From Pseudomonadota bacterium (GTDB taxonomy: Bacteria > Pseudomonadota > Alphaproteobacteria > Rhizobiales > Pleomorphomonadaceae): a DNA stretch of 64,000 bases. Positions 48,650-59,219 of this stretch are shown here, one piece after another; the first letter of the stretch is position 1; each line of letters begins with the position of its first letter. The notes beneath the pieces were generated by a model. The model did not search any database. It was not told the DNA's origin and saw nothing but the letters and a program-made list of their open reading frames with translations. The translations under genes were made by a program, and so were the position numbers. The stretch lies in assembly GCA_018262575.1 (NCBI GenBank), contig JAGSYU010000002.1, positions 1 to 64,000 on the forward strand, written 5' to 3'.

Positions 48650-49585
48650 ATGATCCTGCCTCCCGATCCACCCTCCGGCTTCGACTGGTCGAGCCACAAC
48701 ACCTACTCGGTCAACCCGCTCGGTCGCCATTCCGAGCAACGCACCGACGAGGCGCTGGTGCAACGCCACCTCGACGATCCGCGCCGCCGGCTGATGATGC
48801 TGTTTGGCGACCGCGTGCTCGTGAAGTCCGGACGCCTCGATTTTGTTGGTCCTGCTGCCGACGCGCTGTTCCGGGAGACCGAAACGCAGATATTTCTCGG
48901 TCTCGACCCGGAGGGCCAGCCCTGGTTCGCCGGTGAATTCAAGTCCGAACCAGACCTGGAACCGGGCGAGACCCTCGTCGATCTCCGCAGCCTTGCCCGC
49001 GATGCGATTGTGGGCGCTGACGGCTACGGCCCGGTGGCGCAGGCGCGCTCCACGCTGTTCTGGCATCAGCGCCACCGCTTCTGTGGCGTCTGCGGCGCGC
49101 CGACGGTCAGCATCGCCGCCGGCTACCAACGCAATTGCACCGGCTGCGGCACACAGCATTTTCCGCGGACCGATCCGGTGGTGATCATGCTGATCCAGAA
49201 CGGCGAGGATCGGGTGTTGCTCGGCCGCACGCCGCGTTTCGAGGCGGGCATGTATACCTGCCTCGCCGGCTTCATGGAGCCGGGCGAGACGGTGGAGGAC
49301 GCCGTGCGTCGCGAGGTGAAGGAAGAATCGGGCATCGACGTCGGCGCCGTCCGCTATCACGCCAGCCAGCCTTGGCCGTTCCCGGCTAATCTGATGCTCG
49401 GCTGTTATGGCGAAGCGATCTCCACCGACATCCAGGTCGACAAGGAGGAGATGGACGACTGCGCCTGGTTCAGCCGCGACGAGGTGAAGGCAATGCTGGC
49501 GACCACCGAGGTCGGCAAGCTCCATTGCCCGCCGAAGCTGGCGGTTGCCCGCCAACTCATCGAAGTGTGGGCCGACCTGAAGTAG
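48650..49585 (+). CDS. nudC: NADH pyrophosphatase (Nudix)
   Basis: CGVCGAPTVSIAAGYQRNCTGC zinc site; GFMEPGETVEDAVRREVKEESGI Nudix box; SQPWPFPANLML. Confidence 0.93.
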   Translation: MILPPDPPSGFDWSSHNTYSVNPLGRHSEQRTDEALVQRHLDDPRRRLMMLFGDRVLVKSGRLDFVGPAADALFRETETQIFLGLDPEGQPWFAGEFKSEPDLEPGETLVDLRSLARDAIVGADGYGPVAQARSTLFWHQRHRFCGVCGAPTVSIAAGYQRNCTGCGTQHFPRTDPVVIMLIQNGEDRVLLGRTPRFEAGMYTCLAGFMEPGETVEDAVRREVKEESGIDVGAVRYHASQPWPFPANLMLGCYGEAISTDIQVDKEEMDDCAWFSRDEVKAMLATTEVGKLHCPPKLAVARQLIEVWADLK

Positions 49586-49601
49586 CCCCTCAGAGTGTCG
49601 C

Positions 49602-50486
49602 CTATTCCCCGGGCCGGAGGCCGAGATGGGCGGCCGGCTCGCGGATCTTGTCGCGGAAAGGACTGGCCGGGTAGCTGCCGAACACCTTGACCTCGCGGCT
49701 GAAGAACTCGAGTTCCTCCATGGCGAACTTCACCGCCGGGTCGTCGGGATGCCCTTCGACGTCGGCATAGAACTGCGTCGCAAAGAACTGACCCTCGAGC
49801 TGGTAGCTTTCGAGCTTGGTCATGTTGATGCCGTTGGTGGAAAAGCCGCCCAGCGCCTTGTAGAGCGCCGCCGGGATATTGCGGACGCGGAAGATGAAGG
49901 TGGTCACCGTCGGCGTGCCGCGCGGCGGCGCCACGGCCGGCTGTGGCGACAGGATGATGAAGCGCGTCGTGTTGTGGAGCGTGTCCTCGCAGTCGGCCTT
50001 CAGGACGTCGAGACCGTAAATGTCGGCGGCAAGCGAGGAAGCGATGGCGGCGCGCGACGGATCGCCGGCCTCGGCGATCTCGCGGGCCGAACCGGCGGTG
50101 TCGGCGCCGATCACCGGCCGAATGCCGAGCGTACGCAGCGTCTGCCGGCACTGACCGAGCGCCTGGATGTGGCTCTGCGCCGTCTTGATATCCTCGATCC
50201 GCGCGCCCTTGACGCCAAGCAACTGGTGGTGAACCGGCAGGAAATGCTCACCGATGATATGCACGTCGGCGTGCGGCAGGATGTGATGAATGTCGGCCAC
50301 GCGGCCGGCCGTCGAATTCTCGATCGGGATCATGCCGAGATCGCCGGCACCGGAGGCGAGCGCCGCGAAGCAGTCCTCAAAAGTCGGGCAGGCGATGGCC
50401 TCGCAATCGGGATACACTTCAAGGGCGGCGAGATGGGAGTTGGCGCCCGGCTCGCCCTGGAACACGACTTTCAGCTTGTCCGACAT
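49602..50486 (-). CDS. pheA: prephenate dehydratase
   Basis: FQGEPGANSHLA, GMIPIENSTAGRVADIHH, ESYQLEGQFFATQFYADVEGH. Confidence 0.93.
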   Translation of the reverse strand: MSDKLKVVFQGEPGANSHLAALEVYPDCEAIACPTFEDCFAALASGAGDLGMIPIENSTAGRVADIHHILPHADVHIIGEHFLPVHHQLLGVKGARIEDIKTAQSHIQALGQCRQTLRTLGIRPVIGADTAGSAREIAEAGDPSRAAIASSLAADIYGLDVLKADCEDTLHNTTRFIILSPQPAVAPPRGTPTVTTFIFRVRNIPAALYKALGGFSTNGINMTKLESYQLEGQFFATQFYADVEGHPDDPAVKFAMEELEFFSREVKVFGSYPASPFRDKIREPAAHLGLRPGE

Positions 50487-50541
50487 CGTTCTCTTCCGTG
50501 TGTCACACCGGAAAGCGGCATAGCAGCCGCGTCGGAGCCTG

Positions 50542-51297
50542 TCATCCCTTGAGTGAGGCCCCGATGATCGCCCGGGCGCGGTCGAGATCGTGCTGGGTGT
50601 CGACGCCGAGCGGCACGTCGTCGACGATGGCCGCGTCGATCCGCATGCCCGCCTCAAGAAGGCGCAACTGCTCGAGTTTTTCGCGCTTCTCCAATGCCGA
50701 CGGCGGCAGCGTCACGAAGCGGGCGAGCGCCGAGCGGCGATAGGCATAAAGGCCGATATGGTGATAGAGCGGCCCATCGCCGTAAGGGGCGGTGGCGCGG
50801 GTGAAATAGAGCGCCCTGAGGCGGCGGTCGGCCACCGGCGAGCCAATCACCTTGACGACGTTGGGGTCGAGCTTCTCGTCGTCGCGGACGATCTCGGCGG
50901 TCAGCGTCGCGACGTCGACGGCGGGATCGAGAAGCGGATCGAAGCAGGCGCGCACAGCGGCAGGTGCGATGGTCGGCAGATCGCCCTGCACGTTGACGAT
51001 CACGTCGACATGCCCCTCGGGATCGGCCTTGTTCAGCGCCTCGAAGATGCGGTCCGAACCGCTCGGATGGTCGGGACGCGTCAGCACCGCTCGGCCGCCA
51101 GCCGCTTCGATCACCGACTTGATGGAGGGGTGGTCGCAGGCGACGACCACATCGCCGATGCCGGCTTCCATGGCCCGGCGCCAGACGTGGACAATCATCG
51201 CCTCGCCGTGGATGTCGGCGAGCGGCTTGTTCGGCAGGCGCGTCGACCCAAGGCGCGAGGGGATGATCACCAGGGCGTTCGGCTTGGCTTCGGACAC
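50542..51297 (-). CDS. kdsB: 3-deoxy-manno-octulosonate cytidylyltransferase
   Basis: [67 protein letters not shown]. Confidence 0.93.
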   Translation of the reverse strand: MSEAKPNALVIIPSRLGSTRLPNKPLADIHGEAMIVHVWRRAMEAGIGDVVVACDHPSIKSVIEAAGGRAVLTRPDHPSGSDRIFEALNKADPEGHVDVIVNVQGDLPTIAPAAVRACFDPLLDPAVDVATLTAEIVRDDEKLDPNVVKVIGSPVADRRLRALYFTRATAPYGDGPLYHHIGLYAYRRSALARFVTLPPSALEKREKLEQLRLLEAGMRIDAAIVDDVPLGVDTQHDLDRARAIIGASLKG

Positions 51298-51524
51298 GTG
51301 GAATCCTCCCGTCAGACAGCGAAATGGCGTCGAGCGACGCAGTCCTGCGTGGCGGCTTTATACGGCGTGGCGCGACCTGAGGATAGTTTGCAGCAGAGCG
51401 CAAAATCCCGTATATGCTGCCGAGTGTGACCAGAAAGTCTCTGGCAAGGTCCATCCTCAGATCGCCAAATGTCACGCGCGCCAGGGCGGGCGCCGCGCGA
51501 CCCCCCAAGGAGCCGGTGTCCCCG

Positions 51525-52154
51525 ATGTCGCTGCAACCCAACAAGATTCTCGGCGCCGTGCTGGCGGTTGCCGTCGTCGCCTTTGCCGTCGATTTCCTTG
51601 CCGACCAGATTTTTGCCAAGCAGGACCTCAAGGCTCCCGGCTATGTCGTGGACATGAGCGCCGCACCGGCCGTCGCCGCCGAGGCCGCCGCCCCAGCAGC
51701 AGTTGAGCCCGCTGCCAATGCGCCGGCCGCTGACGCAACCCAACAAGCGGCCGCTGCCCCCGCAGCTGCGGCACCGGCCGCCGCCTCGGACGTCCCCCCG
51801 ATCGCCGACCGTCTCAAGACTGCCGACGCTGCCGCCGGTGAGAAGACGGCGAGGGTCTGCACCGCTTGCCACTCCTTCGCCGATTCGGGCGCCAACAAGG
51901 TCGGCCCCGGCCTGTGGGAGGTGGTGAACCGCAAGCCGGGCACGCACGAAGGGTTCAAGTACTCGCCAGCCATGGTGACCTTCGGCGAAGCCCACAGTTG
52001 GGACTACGCGACGCTGGACACCTACCTCACCAACCCCAAGGCCGAGGTACCGGGTAACAAGATGGCCTTTGCCGGCGTCAAGAAGCCGGAAGATCGCGCC
52101 AACCTGATCGCTTATCTCCGGTCGCTGTCGGCCAGTCCGGCACCGCTGCCGTAA
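51525..52154 (+). CDS. membrane-anchored class I cytochrome c
   Basis: N-terminal TM, Ala/Pro linker, CTACH heme motif, ...NKMAFAGVKKPEDRANLIAYL. Confidence 0.9.
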   Translation: MSLQPNKILGAVLAVAVVAFAVDFLADQIFAKQDLKAPGYVVDMSAAPAVAAEAAAPAAVEPAANAPAADATQQAAAAPAAAAPAAASDVPPIADRLKTADAAAGEKTARVCTACHSFADSGANKVGPGLWEVVNRKPGTHEGFKYSPAMVTFGEAHSWDYATLDTYLTNPKAEVPGNKMAFAGVKKPEDRANLIAYLRSLSASPAPLP

Positions 52155-52194
52155 GGGCGCTTGTCGGCTCGAAGACGGACATCGCGGGCGGCCA

Positions 52195-53097
52195 TCAGGC
52201 CGCCCGTTGTCGTTTGATGGAGGCCGGCAGTGGCAAGGCGATGGTGGCAAGGCCGAGAAGAATCAGCCCCATGCCGGCGATGCGCAGCGGCGAGAAGGTC
52301 TCGCCAAACACCAGCCAGGACGACAGCGTCCCGAACAGCGGCACCAGAAGCGAGAAGGGCGCCACCGTCGAAGCCGGATGGTTCTTGAGGAGAAAGCCCC
52401 ACAGGCCGAAGCCGACCAGCGTGGCGAGTACGGCGAGGTAGAGGACCGAGCCGGCCCCGACGAACCCAATGCCGGTAATGCCGGCAGTGATCGCCGGCCA
52501 GCCCTCGAAGACGAGCGACAGTGCGAACAGCGGCAGGGGCGGCACCAGGCTCAGCCAGACCATCATGGCGAGCATGTCGGCCTTGCCGGCGCCCCGCATC
52601 AGGACGTTGCCAAGGGCCCAACTCGCCGCCGAAGCAATGGTAAGGCCGAGGCCGATTGTGGTGAAGTCGCCGCCCACCGTCGTCGCGATGGTCAACAGGC
52701 CGAGCGCGGCGACACCGGCGCCTGCGAGTTGGCGCGGCTTCGGCCGCTCGCCGAGGGCAAGCGCGGCGAAAAGAATGGTGAGAAAGGCCTGGCTCTGCAG
52801 CGTCACCGAGGCGAGTCCCGGCGGCATGCCGAGCTTCATCGCCGGGAACAGGAAGGCGAACTGGCCGACGAATAGCGTCATGCCGATGGCGATCATCCGG
52901 GCCAGCGGCACGTTGGGCCGGGCGAGGAAGACGACGGGCAGCGCGGCGACGACAAAGCGCAGGGCGGCGAGCAGCAGCGGCGGCACCGATCCGAGCCCGA
53001 GGCGAATGACGACGAAGTTGAAACCCCAGATCGCCGTGACGAGAACAGCGAGGGCTATGTGGCGAACGGGCATGGGCGAAGGGCTCCGGGAGGACAC
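52195..53097 (-). CDS. EamA/DMT family transporter
   Basis: ALAVLVTAIWGFNFVVIRLGLGSVPPLLLAALRF...LVPLFGTLSSWLVFGETFSPLRIAGMGLILLGL. Confidence 0.88.
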   Translation of the reverse strand: MSSRSPSPMPVRHIALAVLVTAIWGFNFVVIRLGLGSVPPLLLAALRFVVAALPVVFLARPNVPLARMIAIGMTLFVGQFAFLFPAMKLGMPPGLASVTLQSQAFLTILFAALALGERPKPRQLAGAGVAALGLLTIATTVGGDFTTIGLGLTIASAASWALGNVLMRGAGKADMLAMMVWLSLVPPLPLFALSLVFEGWPAITAGITGIGFVGAGSVLYLAVLATLVGFGLWGFLLKNHPASTVAPFSLLVPLFGTLSSWLVFGETFSPLRIAGMGLILLGLATIALPLPASIKRQRAA

Positions 53098-53145
53098 CCG
53101 AGCCTAGCGGCGCACCATGCGGGATGCAAAGATTCTATCCGGGCC

Positions 53146-53733
53146 TCAGGTCCGCGCGACGGCGGCCAGACGGCCGTCGAGGTAATCGCGGAGGATGCCG
53201 AGCGCCTCATCCGGCGAGCGATGCAGCGTCGGCAAAGCGGCATGCAGCCAGAGACCATCGATCATTGCCGCGATGCCGCGGGCAAGTGCCGCCGCGCCGT
53301 CACCGACAAGCGGCCGGAGGTCGTGCCGAAGATTGGCCTCGAGCCGCTTGAGATAGACGGCGAGCAAACGCGCCGCCACCTTGTCGTGCACCGACTGCAT
53401 GTAGAAGGCGAGCCAGGTGGAGATCACCGCCGGCGAGAACTGCTCCGGAGCGAAGCACGCGTCGAGGATGGCATCGACGCGGGCGCGAGGACCCACGGCA
53501 TTGGCGAGGCGGCGGCGGGCAGCAAGCGCAAACTCGCCGAGAAGATGCCGCATGGTGGCCGACAGCAGCTCGTCCTTCGAGCCGAAATAGTGATGAGCGA
53601 GCGCCGGTGATACGCCGGCCCGTTTTGCGATGTCACCCATAGTGACGCCGTTCAGCCCGCGCTCGTGGATGGCCTCGATGGCGGCGATGACCAGCTCCTG
53701 CCGGCGGATCGGCTGCATGCCGAGTTTGGGCAT
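53146..53733 (-). CDS. betI: TetR-family repressor BetI-like
   Basis: RRQELVIAAIEAIHERGLNGVTMGDIAKRAGVSPALAHHYFGSKDELL; divergent from choXWV. Confidence 0.82.
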   Translation of the reverse strand: MPKLGMQPIRRQELVIAAIEAIHERGLNGVTMGDIAKRAGVSPALAHHYFGSKDELLSATMRHLLGEFALAARRRLANAVGPRARVDAILDACFAPEQFSPAVISTWLAFYMQSVHDKVAARLLAVYLKRLEANLRHDLRPLVGDGAAALARGIAAMIDGLWLHAALPTLHRSPDEALGILRDYLDGRLAAVART

Positions 53734-53779
53734 CCCACTCTCCCTCGTCTTCCACGCTATGAACGACAGCATATTTTTA

Positions 53780-53793
53780 ATTGACTACTCAAT
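53780..53793. promoter_or_regulatory. candidate BetI operator (inverted repeat)
   Basis: ATTGA-ctac-TCAAT in betI/choX intergenic region. Confidence 0.45.
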
Positions 53794-54032
53794 CAATAAA
53801 AATCCAGCAGCGTAAATTGATCTGTTTCGGGCCATCGGATGGCTGCGATCCGCGATCAATACGTTGCGCGATGTGGATTCCCGGGAAAACGACGAAGTAA
53901 TCCACGGCCATTTGCCAAAAAAGCATTGGCAAGTGTCGGAAAATGCGTATTCACTTCGCTCCGTAGTGTCATAGAACTTTCACGGGCCACCTGAGACGCC
54001 CTCTCTGAAGGCCCCAAGGAGCTGTAGCGCCG

Positions 54033-54968
54033 ATGAAATCCGCCTTTGCCGCCCTGCCGATCGCCTTTGCCCTCGCCGGTCCGGCACTCGCCGCCGATGG
54101 CGACGCTTGCACGACGGTGCGTTTCGCCGATGTCGGCTGGACCGACATCGCCGCCACCACCGGCGCCGCCTCGGCGGTGCTGGAAGGGCTCGGCTATCAG
54201 CCGGACGTGCAACTGCTTGCGCTGCCGGTCACCTTTGCCTCGCTGGCCAACGGCGACATCGACGTCTTCCTCGGCAACTGGATGCCGACCATGGAAGCCG
54301 ATCTCAAGCCTTATCTCGACAAGGGGACGATCGAGGTGACGGGCGTCAACCTTGAGGGCGCCAAGTACACGCTGGCCGTGCCGAAATACACCTTCGATGC
54401 CGGCCTGAAATCCTTTGCCGACCTCGCCAAGTTCAAGACCGAGCTCGAGGGCAAGATCTACGGCATCGAACCGGGCAACGATGGTAACCGCCTGATCCTC
54501 GGCATGATCGACGGCGGCAAGTTCGATCTCTCCGGTTTTGAACTGGTGGAAAGTTCCGAGCAGGGCATGCTGGCCGAAGTCAGCCGGGCCGTGAAGGAGA
54601 AGAAGCCGATCGTCTTCCTTGGCTGGGAACCGCACCCGATGAATGCCCGCTTCGAGATGGCCTATCTCGAAGGCGGCGACGAGGTATTCGGGCCGAATTT
54701 CGGCGGCGCCACCATCTATACCAACACGCGCAAGAATTTCTCGACCGACTGCCCGAACCTCGGCCGCCTCGTCCACAACATGAAATTCACGCTGGCGCTC
54801 GAGAACGAGATCATGGGCGACATCCTCGACAACGGCACCGAGGCCAAGGACGCCGCCAAGGCTTGGCTGAAGGCGCATCCCGACATGCTCGCTCCCTGGC
54901 TCGACGGCGTGACGACGCGCGATGGCAAGGATGGCCTCGCCGCGGTGAAAGCGGCGCTGGGGCTCTGA
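54033..54968 (+). CDS. choX: choline ABC transporter substrate-binding protein
   Basis: CTTVRFADVGWTDIAATTGAASAVLEGLGYQPDVQLLALPVTFASLANGDIDVFLGNWMPTMEAD. Confidence 0.9.
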   Translation: MKSAFAALPIAFALAGPALAADGDACTTVRFADVGWTDIAATTGAASAVLEGLGYQPDVQLLALPVTFASLANGDIDVFLGNWMPTMEADLKPYLDKGTIEVTGVNLEGAKYTLAVPKYTFDAGLKSFADLAKFKTELEGKIYGIEPGNDGNRLILGMIDGGKFDLSGFELVESSEQGMLAEVSRAVKEKKPIVFLGWEPHPMNARFEMAYLEGGDEVFGPNFGGATIYTNTRKNFSTDCPNLGRLVHNMKFTLALENEIMGDILDNGTEAKDAAKAWLKAHPDMLAPWLDGVTTRDGKDGLAAVKAALGL

Positions 54969-55001
54969 CAATGACGCGGCGAACAGGGGGCTGAGGCAAT
55001 C

Positions 55002-55832
55002 ATGGACTTCCTCACGGCCTACAGGATTCCGGTTGGCCCCTGGGCCAAGACGCTGGTCGACTGGCTGACCGCCAATGGCGGCGGCGTCTTCGACACCATC
55101 GCCGCCGTGCTCGGCGGCGGCGTCGGCTGGATCGTTCTGGCGTTGCAGGCGCCACCGCCGCCGGTCACCGTGGCACTGATCGCCACGTTGGCCTTCGTGC
55201 TGAAGCGCTCGATCCCGCTCGCCCTGTTCGTTGCTGCCGCTCTCCTGTTCATCGTCAACCAGGGCTTCTGGAAGGAAACGACACAGACGCTTGCCCTCGT
55301 CGTCGCCTCGTCGACGGTGTGCATGGGCTTGGGCGTGCCGATCGGCATTCTGGCGGCGCGTCGGCCGTGGATGATGGCGGCACTGCGCCCGGTGCTCGAC
55401 CTGATGCAGACCATCCCCACCTTCGTCTATCTCATTCCGGCGCTGGTGCTGTTCGGCCTCGGCATGGTGCCAGGGCTGATCGCCACCGTGATCTTCGCCC
55501 TGCCCGCCTCGATCCGCCTCACGGCGCTCGGTGTCGCCTCGACGCCGAAGCCGCTGATCGAAGCGGCCGACAGTTTCGGCGCCACGCCGCTGCAGCGCCT
55601 CGTCAAGGTGGAGCTGCCGCACGCCATGCCGCAGATCCTTGCCGGCCTCACCCAGACCATCATGCTGTCGCTGTCGATGGTGGTGATCGCCGCCATGGTC
55701 GGCGCCAACGGCCTCGGCGTGCCGGTGGTCAGGGCGCTCAACACCGTCAATATCGGCATGGGGTTCACGGCCGGTCTGGCCATCGTGCTGATCGCCATCA
55801 TGCTGGATCGTATGTGCCGGATCCGCGGCTGA
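55002..55832 (+). CDS. choW: choline ABC transporter permease
   Basis: ProW-like: LDLMQTIPTFVYLIPALVLFGLGMVPGLIATVIFALPASIRLTALGV. Confidence 0.9.
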   Translation: MDFLTAYRIPVGPWAKTLVDWLTANGGGVFDTIAAVLGGGVGWIVLALQAPPPPVTVALIATLAFVLKRSIPLALFVAAALLFIVNQGFWKETTQTLALVVASSTVCMGLGVPIGILAARRPWMMAALRPVLDLMQTIPTFVYLIPALVLFGLGMVPGLIATVIFALPASIRLTALGVASTPKPLIEAADSFGATPLQRLVKVELPHAMPQILAGLTQTIMLSLSMVVIAAMVGANGLGVPVVRALNTVNIGMGFTAGLAIVLIAIMLDRMCRIRG

Positions 55833-55842
55833 GGAGTTTTGT

Positions 55843-56889
55843 GTGTCACCTCCCCGCGTTCGCGACGCGCTGCGCTTTGAGCGCGTCGATATCGTCTTCG
55901 GCAAGAAACCGGAGGCGGCGTTTCCGCTGATCGACGCAGGCCTCACGCCCCCCGAGATCACCGTTGAGACTGGCCTTACCGTCGGCGCCATGCAGGCCTC
56001 CTTTTCGGTGCGCGAGGGCGAATGCCTGGTGCTGATGGGCCTGTCGGGCTCCGGTAAATCGACGCTGATCCGCGCCGTCAACGGCCTCAACGGGGTAAGC
56101 CGCGGCCAGCTCTTCGTCCGCGATGGCGAAGAAGAGGTGGACGTCGCCCGCTGCGATCGTGCGACGTTGCGCCGCATCCGTCGCCAGCGCGTCGCCATGG
56201 TGTTCCAGCAGTTCGGCCTCCTGCCGTGGCGGACGGTGGCCGACAACGTGGCGCTCGGCCTTGAGCTGTCCGGCACCCCGAAGGCGAACATCGCCGCCCG
56301 CGTCGCAGCCGAACTCAAGCGTGTCCACCTGTCGGACTGGGCGGATCGACGGGTGCAGGAACTATCCGGCGGCATGCAGCAGCGGGTCGGCCTTGCCAGG
56401 GCGTTTGCCACCGAGGCGCCGATCTTGCTGATGGACGAACCGTTCTCGGCGCTCGATCCGCTCATCCGCGACAAGCTGCAGGATGAGTTGATCGGCTTTC
56501 GCGCCGAGCTCAAACGCACCATCCTGTTCGTCAGCCACGACCTCGACGAGGCGATGAAACTGGGCGACCGCATTGCCATCATGGCCGGCGGCCGCGTGGT
56601 GCAGGTGGGCACCGCCCAGGAGATCATGCTCGCCCCGGCAACACCCTATGTCGCCGAATTCGTCGCCCACATGAACCCACTCAACGTGCTGCGCGCCGCC
56701 GACGTCATGGTGCCGGTCGGCGAGGATATGACCCGCGGTGATGGTGTCGTGGTTGGCCCCTCCACGCCGATCCGCGAGGTGATGGCCGCCTCCGTCGCCA
56801 CCGGCAAGCCGGTGCTGGTGGAGGACGGCGGCCAGATCGTCGGCGCCATCAGCTCCGAGGCGATCGTCAAGGCCATCCTCAGAAAATGA
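55843..56889 (+). CDS. choV: choline ABC transporter ATP-binding protein
   Basis: MGLSGSGKSTLIRAVNGL, LSGGMQQRVGLARA, ILLMDEPFSALDPL; C-terminal CBS-like tail. Confidence 0.9.
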   Translation: MSPPRVRDALRFERVDIVFGKKPEAAFPLIDAGLTPPEITVETGLTVGAMQASFSVREGECLVLMGLSGSGKSTLIRAVNGLNGVSRGQLFVRDGEEEVDVARCDRATLRRIRRQRVAMVFQQFGLLPWRTVADNVALGLELSGTPKANIAARVAAELKRVHLSDWADRRVQELSGGMQQRVGLARAFATEAPILLMDEPFSALDPLIRDKLQDELIGFRAELKRTILFVSHDLDEAMKLGDRIAIMAGGRVVQVGTAQEIMLAPATPYVAEFVAHMNPLNVLRAADVMVPVGEDMTRGDGVVVGPSTPIREVMAASVATGKPVLVEDGGQIVGAISSEAIVKAILRK

Positions 56890-56892
56890 CCG

Positions 56893-57795
56893 TCAGCCTT
56901 TTTTCGCCGACCCGACCAGACCGAGATAGTCCCAGATCACCGTGGCAGCGGCGAGCGCGGTGATTTCGGAGACGTCGTAGGCCGGCGCCACCTCGACGAC
57001 ATCCATGCCGACGAAGTCGATCCCGGTGAGCCCCCGGACGATGGCCTGGCTCTGCCAGGGCAGGATGCCGGCAAATTCCGGCGTACCGGTGCCCGGTGCA
57101 AAGGCCGGGTCGAGGCAGTCGACGTCGTAGCTGAAATAGGTGGGACCAGCACCGGCCACCTGTCGGACGCGTTCGGCGACGGCCGCCGGCCCCAGCGCGT
57201 GAACGTCCTGGGCGCTGAGTATGGTGACGCCCTTGCCTATCGTCCAGTCCCATACCTCGCGCTGCACCGGCGAGCGGATGCCGATCTGGATCATCCGTCG
57301 GGGATCGACGAGGCCTTCCTCGATGGCGTGATAGAAGGGCGAACCGTGGCCGTAGATCTGGCCGAAGTTGTCCGGCCAGGTGTCGACGTGGGCGTCGAAA
57401 TGGACGAGGCCGAGCGGGACGCCGACCTTGCGGCGGAGCGCTCGCAGCAGCGGCAGCGTGATGCCGTGCTCGCCGCCGATGGCAAGGAGGTGGTTCAGCC
57501 CCTCGGCCTGCCGTTCGATCAGCCGGTAACTTTCGGCGAGGTCGCCGAGGGCGATCGAGAAGTCGCCGACGTCGGCGATATCGAGCTCTGTCGGATCAAT
57601 CCAGAAATGCGGATGGTCGCCATCGGTCAGCATACGGCTCGCCGTCCGAACGGCGGCCGGACCCGAACGGGCGCCGGTGCGGTTGGTGACGCCGATATCG
57701 AGCGGGATGCCGGCCAGCGCATAGGCGGCGCTGCGATCGAAGCGGGAGAGCCCCATGAAACTTGAGGCGACGGCGAAGGTCGGAGTACCGGACAT
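56893..57795 (-). CDS. speB: agmatinase/ureohydrolase
   Basis: GIPLDIGVTNRTGARSGPAAVR, GGEHGITLPLL, HFDAHVDTW, SYDVDCLDPAFAPGTGTPE. Confidence 0.9.
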   Translation of the reverse strand: MSGTPTFAVASSFMGLSRFDRSAAYALAGIPLDIGVTNRTGARSGPAAVRTASRMLTDGDHPHFWIDPTELDIADVGDFSIALGDLAESYRLIERQAEGLNHLLAIGGEHGITLPLLRALRRKVGVPLGLVHFDAHVDTWPDNFGQIYGHGSPFYHAIEEGLVDPRRMIQIGIRSPVQREVWDWTIGKGVTILSAQDVHALGPAAVAERVRQVAGAGPTYFSYDVDCLDPAFAPGTGTPEFAGILPWQSQAIVRGLTGIDFVGMDVVEVAPAYDVSEITALAAATVIWDYLGLVGSAKKG

Positions 57796-57827
57796 GACGC
57801 TCCTGAATGCGCGTTTCCGGCGCCGCC

Positions 57828-59219
57828 TCACGTATCGGCGGCCACCGGCAGATGGATCGTCGCAGTCAAGCCGCCGCCGGGCCGGTTGGCAAGCGTCAAT
57901 TCGCCGCCATGGGCGCGAACCACCGAGCGCGCCGTGGCGAGGCCGAGGCCGACACCGCCGGTCTCAAGGTTGCGCGAGGTCTCAAGCCGGGTGAAGGGGG
58001 CGAAGACCTCCTCCATCTTGTCCTCGGGAATGCCCGGGCCGTCGTCGTCGACGGCGATGATGACACCAGCCGCCGGCCGCTCCAGCCGGATGCGGGCGCG
58101 CACGCCATAGCGAACGGCATTCTCGACAAGGTTGCGCAGGGCGCGCCGGAGAGAGACCTGCCGCACCGGCAGGTAGAGATGCTCGGGCCCCGCCACGGTG
58201 ACGTCATGGCCGAGGTCAGAGAAGTCAGCCGACACCGCCTCGACCAGAGCCACGAGATCGGTGTTTCGCGAGGCTTCGGCGGTAGCGTCATCGCGGGCAA
58301 ATGTCAGCGTCGCCTCGGTCATGCGCGTCATCTCATCGATGGTATCGACCATCCGCTCGCGCGTCTCATCGTCGTCGATGAACTCGGCCCTCAGACGCAG
58401 CGAGGTGAGCGGCGTGCGGAGATCGTGACTGATCGCCGCCACCATGCGGGTGCGATCGGCGACGAAGCGGCTGACGCGCGCCTGCATGGCGTTGAAGGCG
58501 CGGTTGGCGCGAACGATCTCCTCAGGGCCGCGCTCGGGCAGGTCGGGCACGTCCTCGCCGCGTCCGAGCCGGTCGGAGGCCTGCGCCAGTTCCCGAAGCG
58601 GCTTGGTGATGCGCCGCACCGACAGGGCGGTGACCAGGGATATGGCGATCACCGTCAGGAAGGTCGACATCACCACCGGCCAGGCCCAGAGCTGGGGCCG
58701 TGGCAGCAACGTTTCGGAATTGAGCCAGGCGCCATCGGAAAGGCGCACCGACAGCGCCAGCGTCGGCGGCAGGCGCCTGAATCCCTGCCGGCCGGTCGGA
58801 CCATGACCATCTCCGTGCATGGTCATTCGGGTATCGGATACGGACCAGTCGCTGTCGGCGAATTCAGCGCGGATCTCACGGCCCGGCCCGAAGATCTCAT
58901 CGAGCTTGCCGCGCGTCTCGCCATCCGGCCAGACGGTAATGGCGTCTTTGACCAGCGGCTCCGGCGTGACCGAATAGCTGATGCGATTGGTGCCGAGCGC
59001 GCCAAGGATGCGGCCCCGCTGGCTGGTCGGCGTCTCCTCGATCAGATTGGCCAGCGTGGCGATGCGGCCGAGCACCTGCTCACGCGCCGCCGCGTCGATC
59101 GCCGACCGTCGGCTTTCGGCGAAGAAGGCCAGAGTGACCATCTGGGCGATCAGCACGGCAGCAATCAGCAGCACCGACAACTGACCGGCGAGGCTGCGGG
59201 GGAAAAAACGGAGGGTCAC
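57828..59219 (-). CDS. EnvZ-type sensor histidine kinase with periplasmic domain
   Basis: HAMP, MVAAISHDLRTPLTSLRLRAEF, HATPase NLVENAVRYG, DDDGPGIPEDKMEEVFAPF. Confidence 0.9.
   Translation of the reverse strand: MTLRFFPRSLAGQLSVLLIAAVLIAQMVTLAFFAESRRSAIDAAAREQVLGRIATLANLIEETPTSQRGRILGALGTNRISYSVTPEPLVKDAITVWPDGETRGKLDEIFGPGREIRAEFADSDWSVSDTRMTMHGDGHGPTGRQGFRRLPPTLALSVRLSDGAWLNSETLLPRPQLWAWPVVMSTFLTVIAISLVTALSVRRITKPLRELAQASDRLGRGEDVPDLPERGPEEIVRANRAFNAMQARVSRFVADRTRMVAAISHDLRTPLTSLRLRAEFIDDDETRERMVDTIDEMTRMTEATLTFARDDATAEASRNTDLVALVEAVSADFSDLGHDVTVAGPEHLYLPVRQVSLRRALRNLVENAVRYGVRARIRLERPAAGVIIAVDDDGPGIPEDKMEEVFAPFTRLETSRNLETGGVGLGLATARSVVRAHGGELTLANRPGGGLTATIHLPVAADT

Noticed and set aside
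51655-51800. Ala/Pro-rich repetitive stretch
   Set aside because: Flexible linker between membrane anchor and heme domain of cytochrome c
53856-56627. 923-aa minus-strand ORF
   Set aside because: Antisense shadow of choXWV in high-GC DNA; plus-strand products have clear family motifs, the antisense does not
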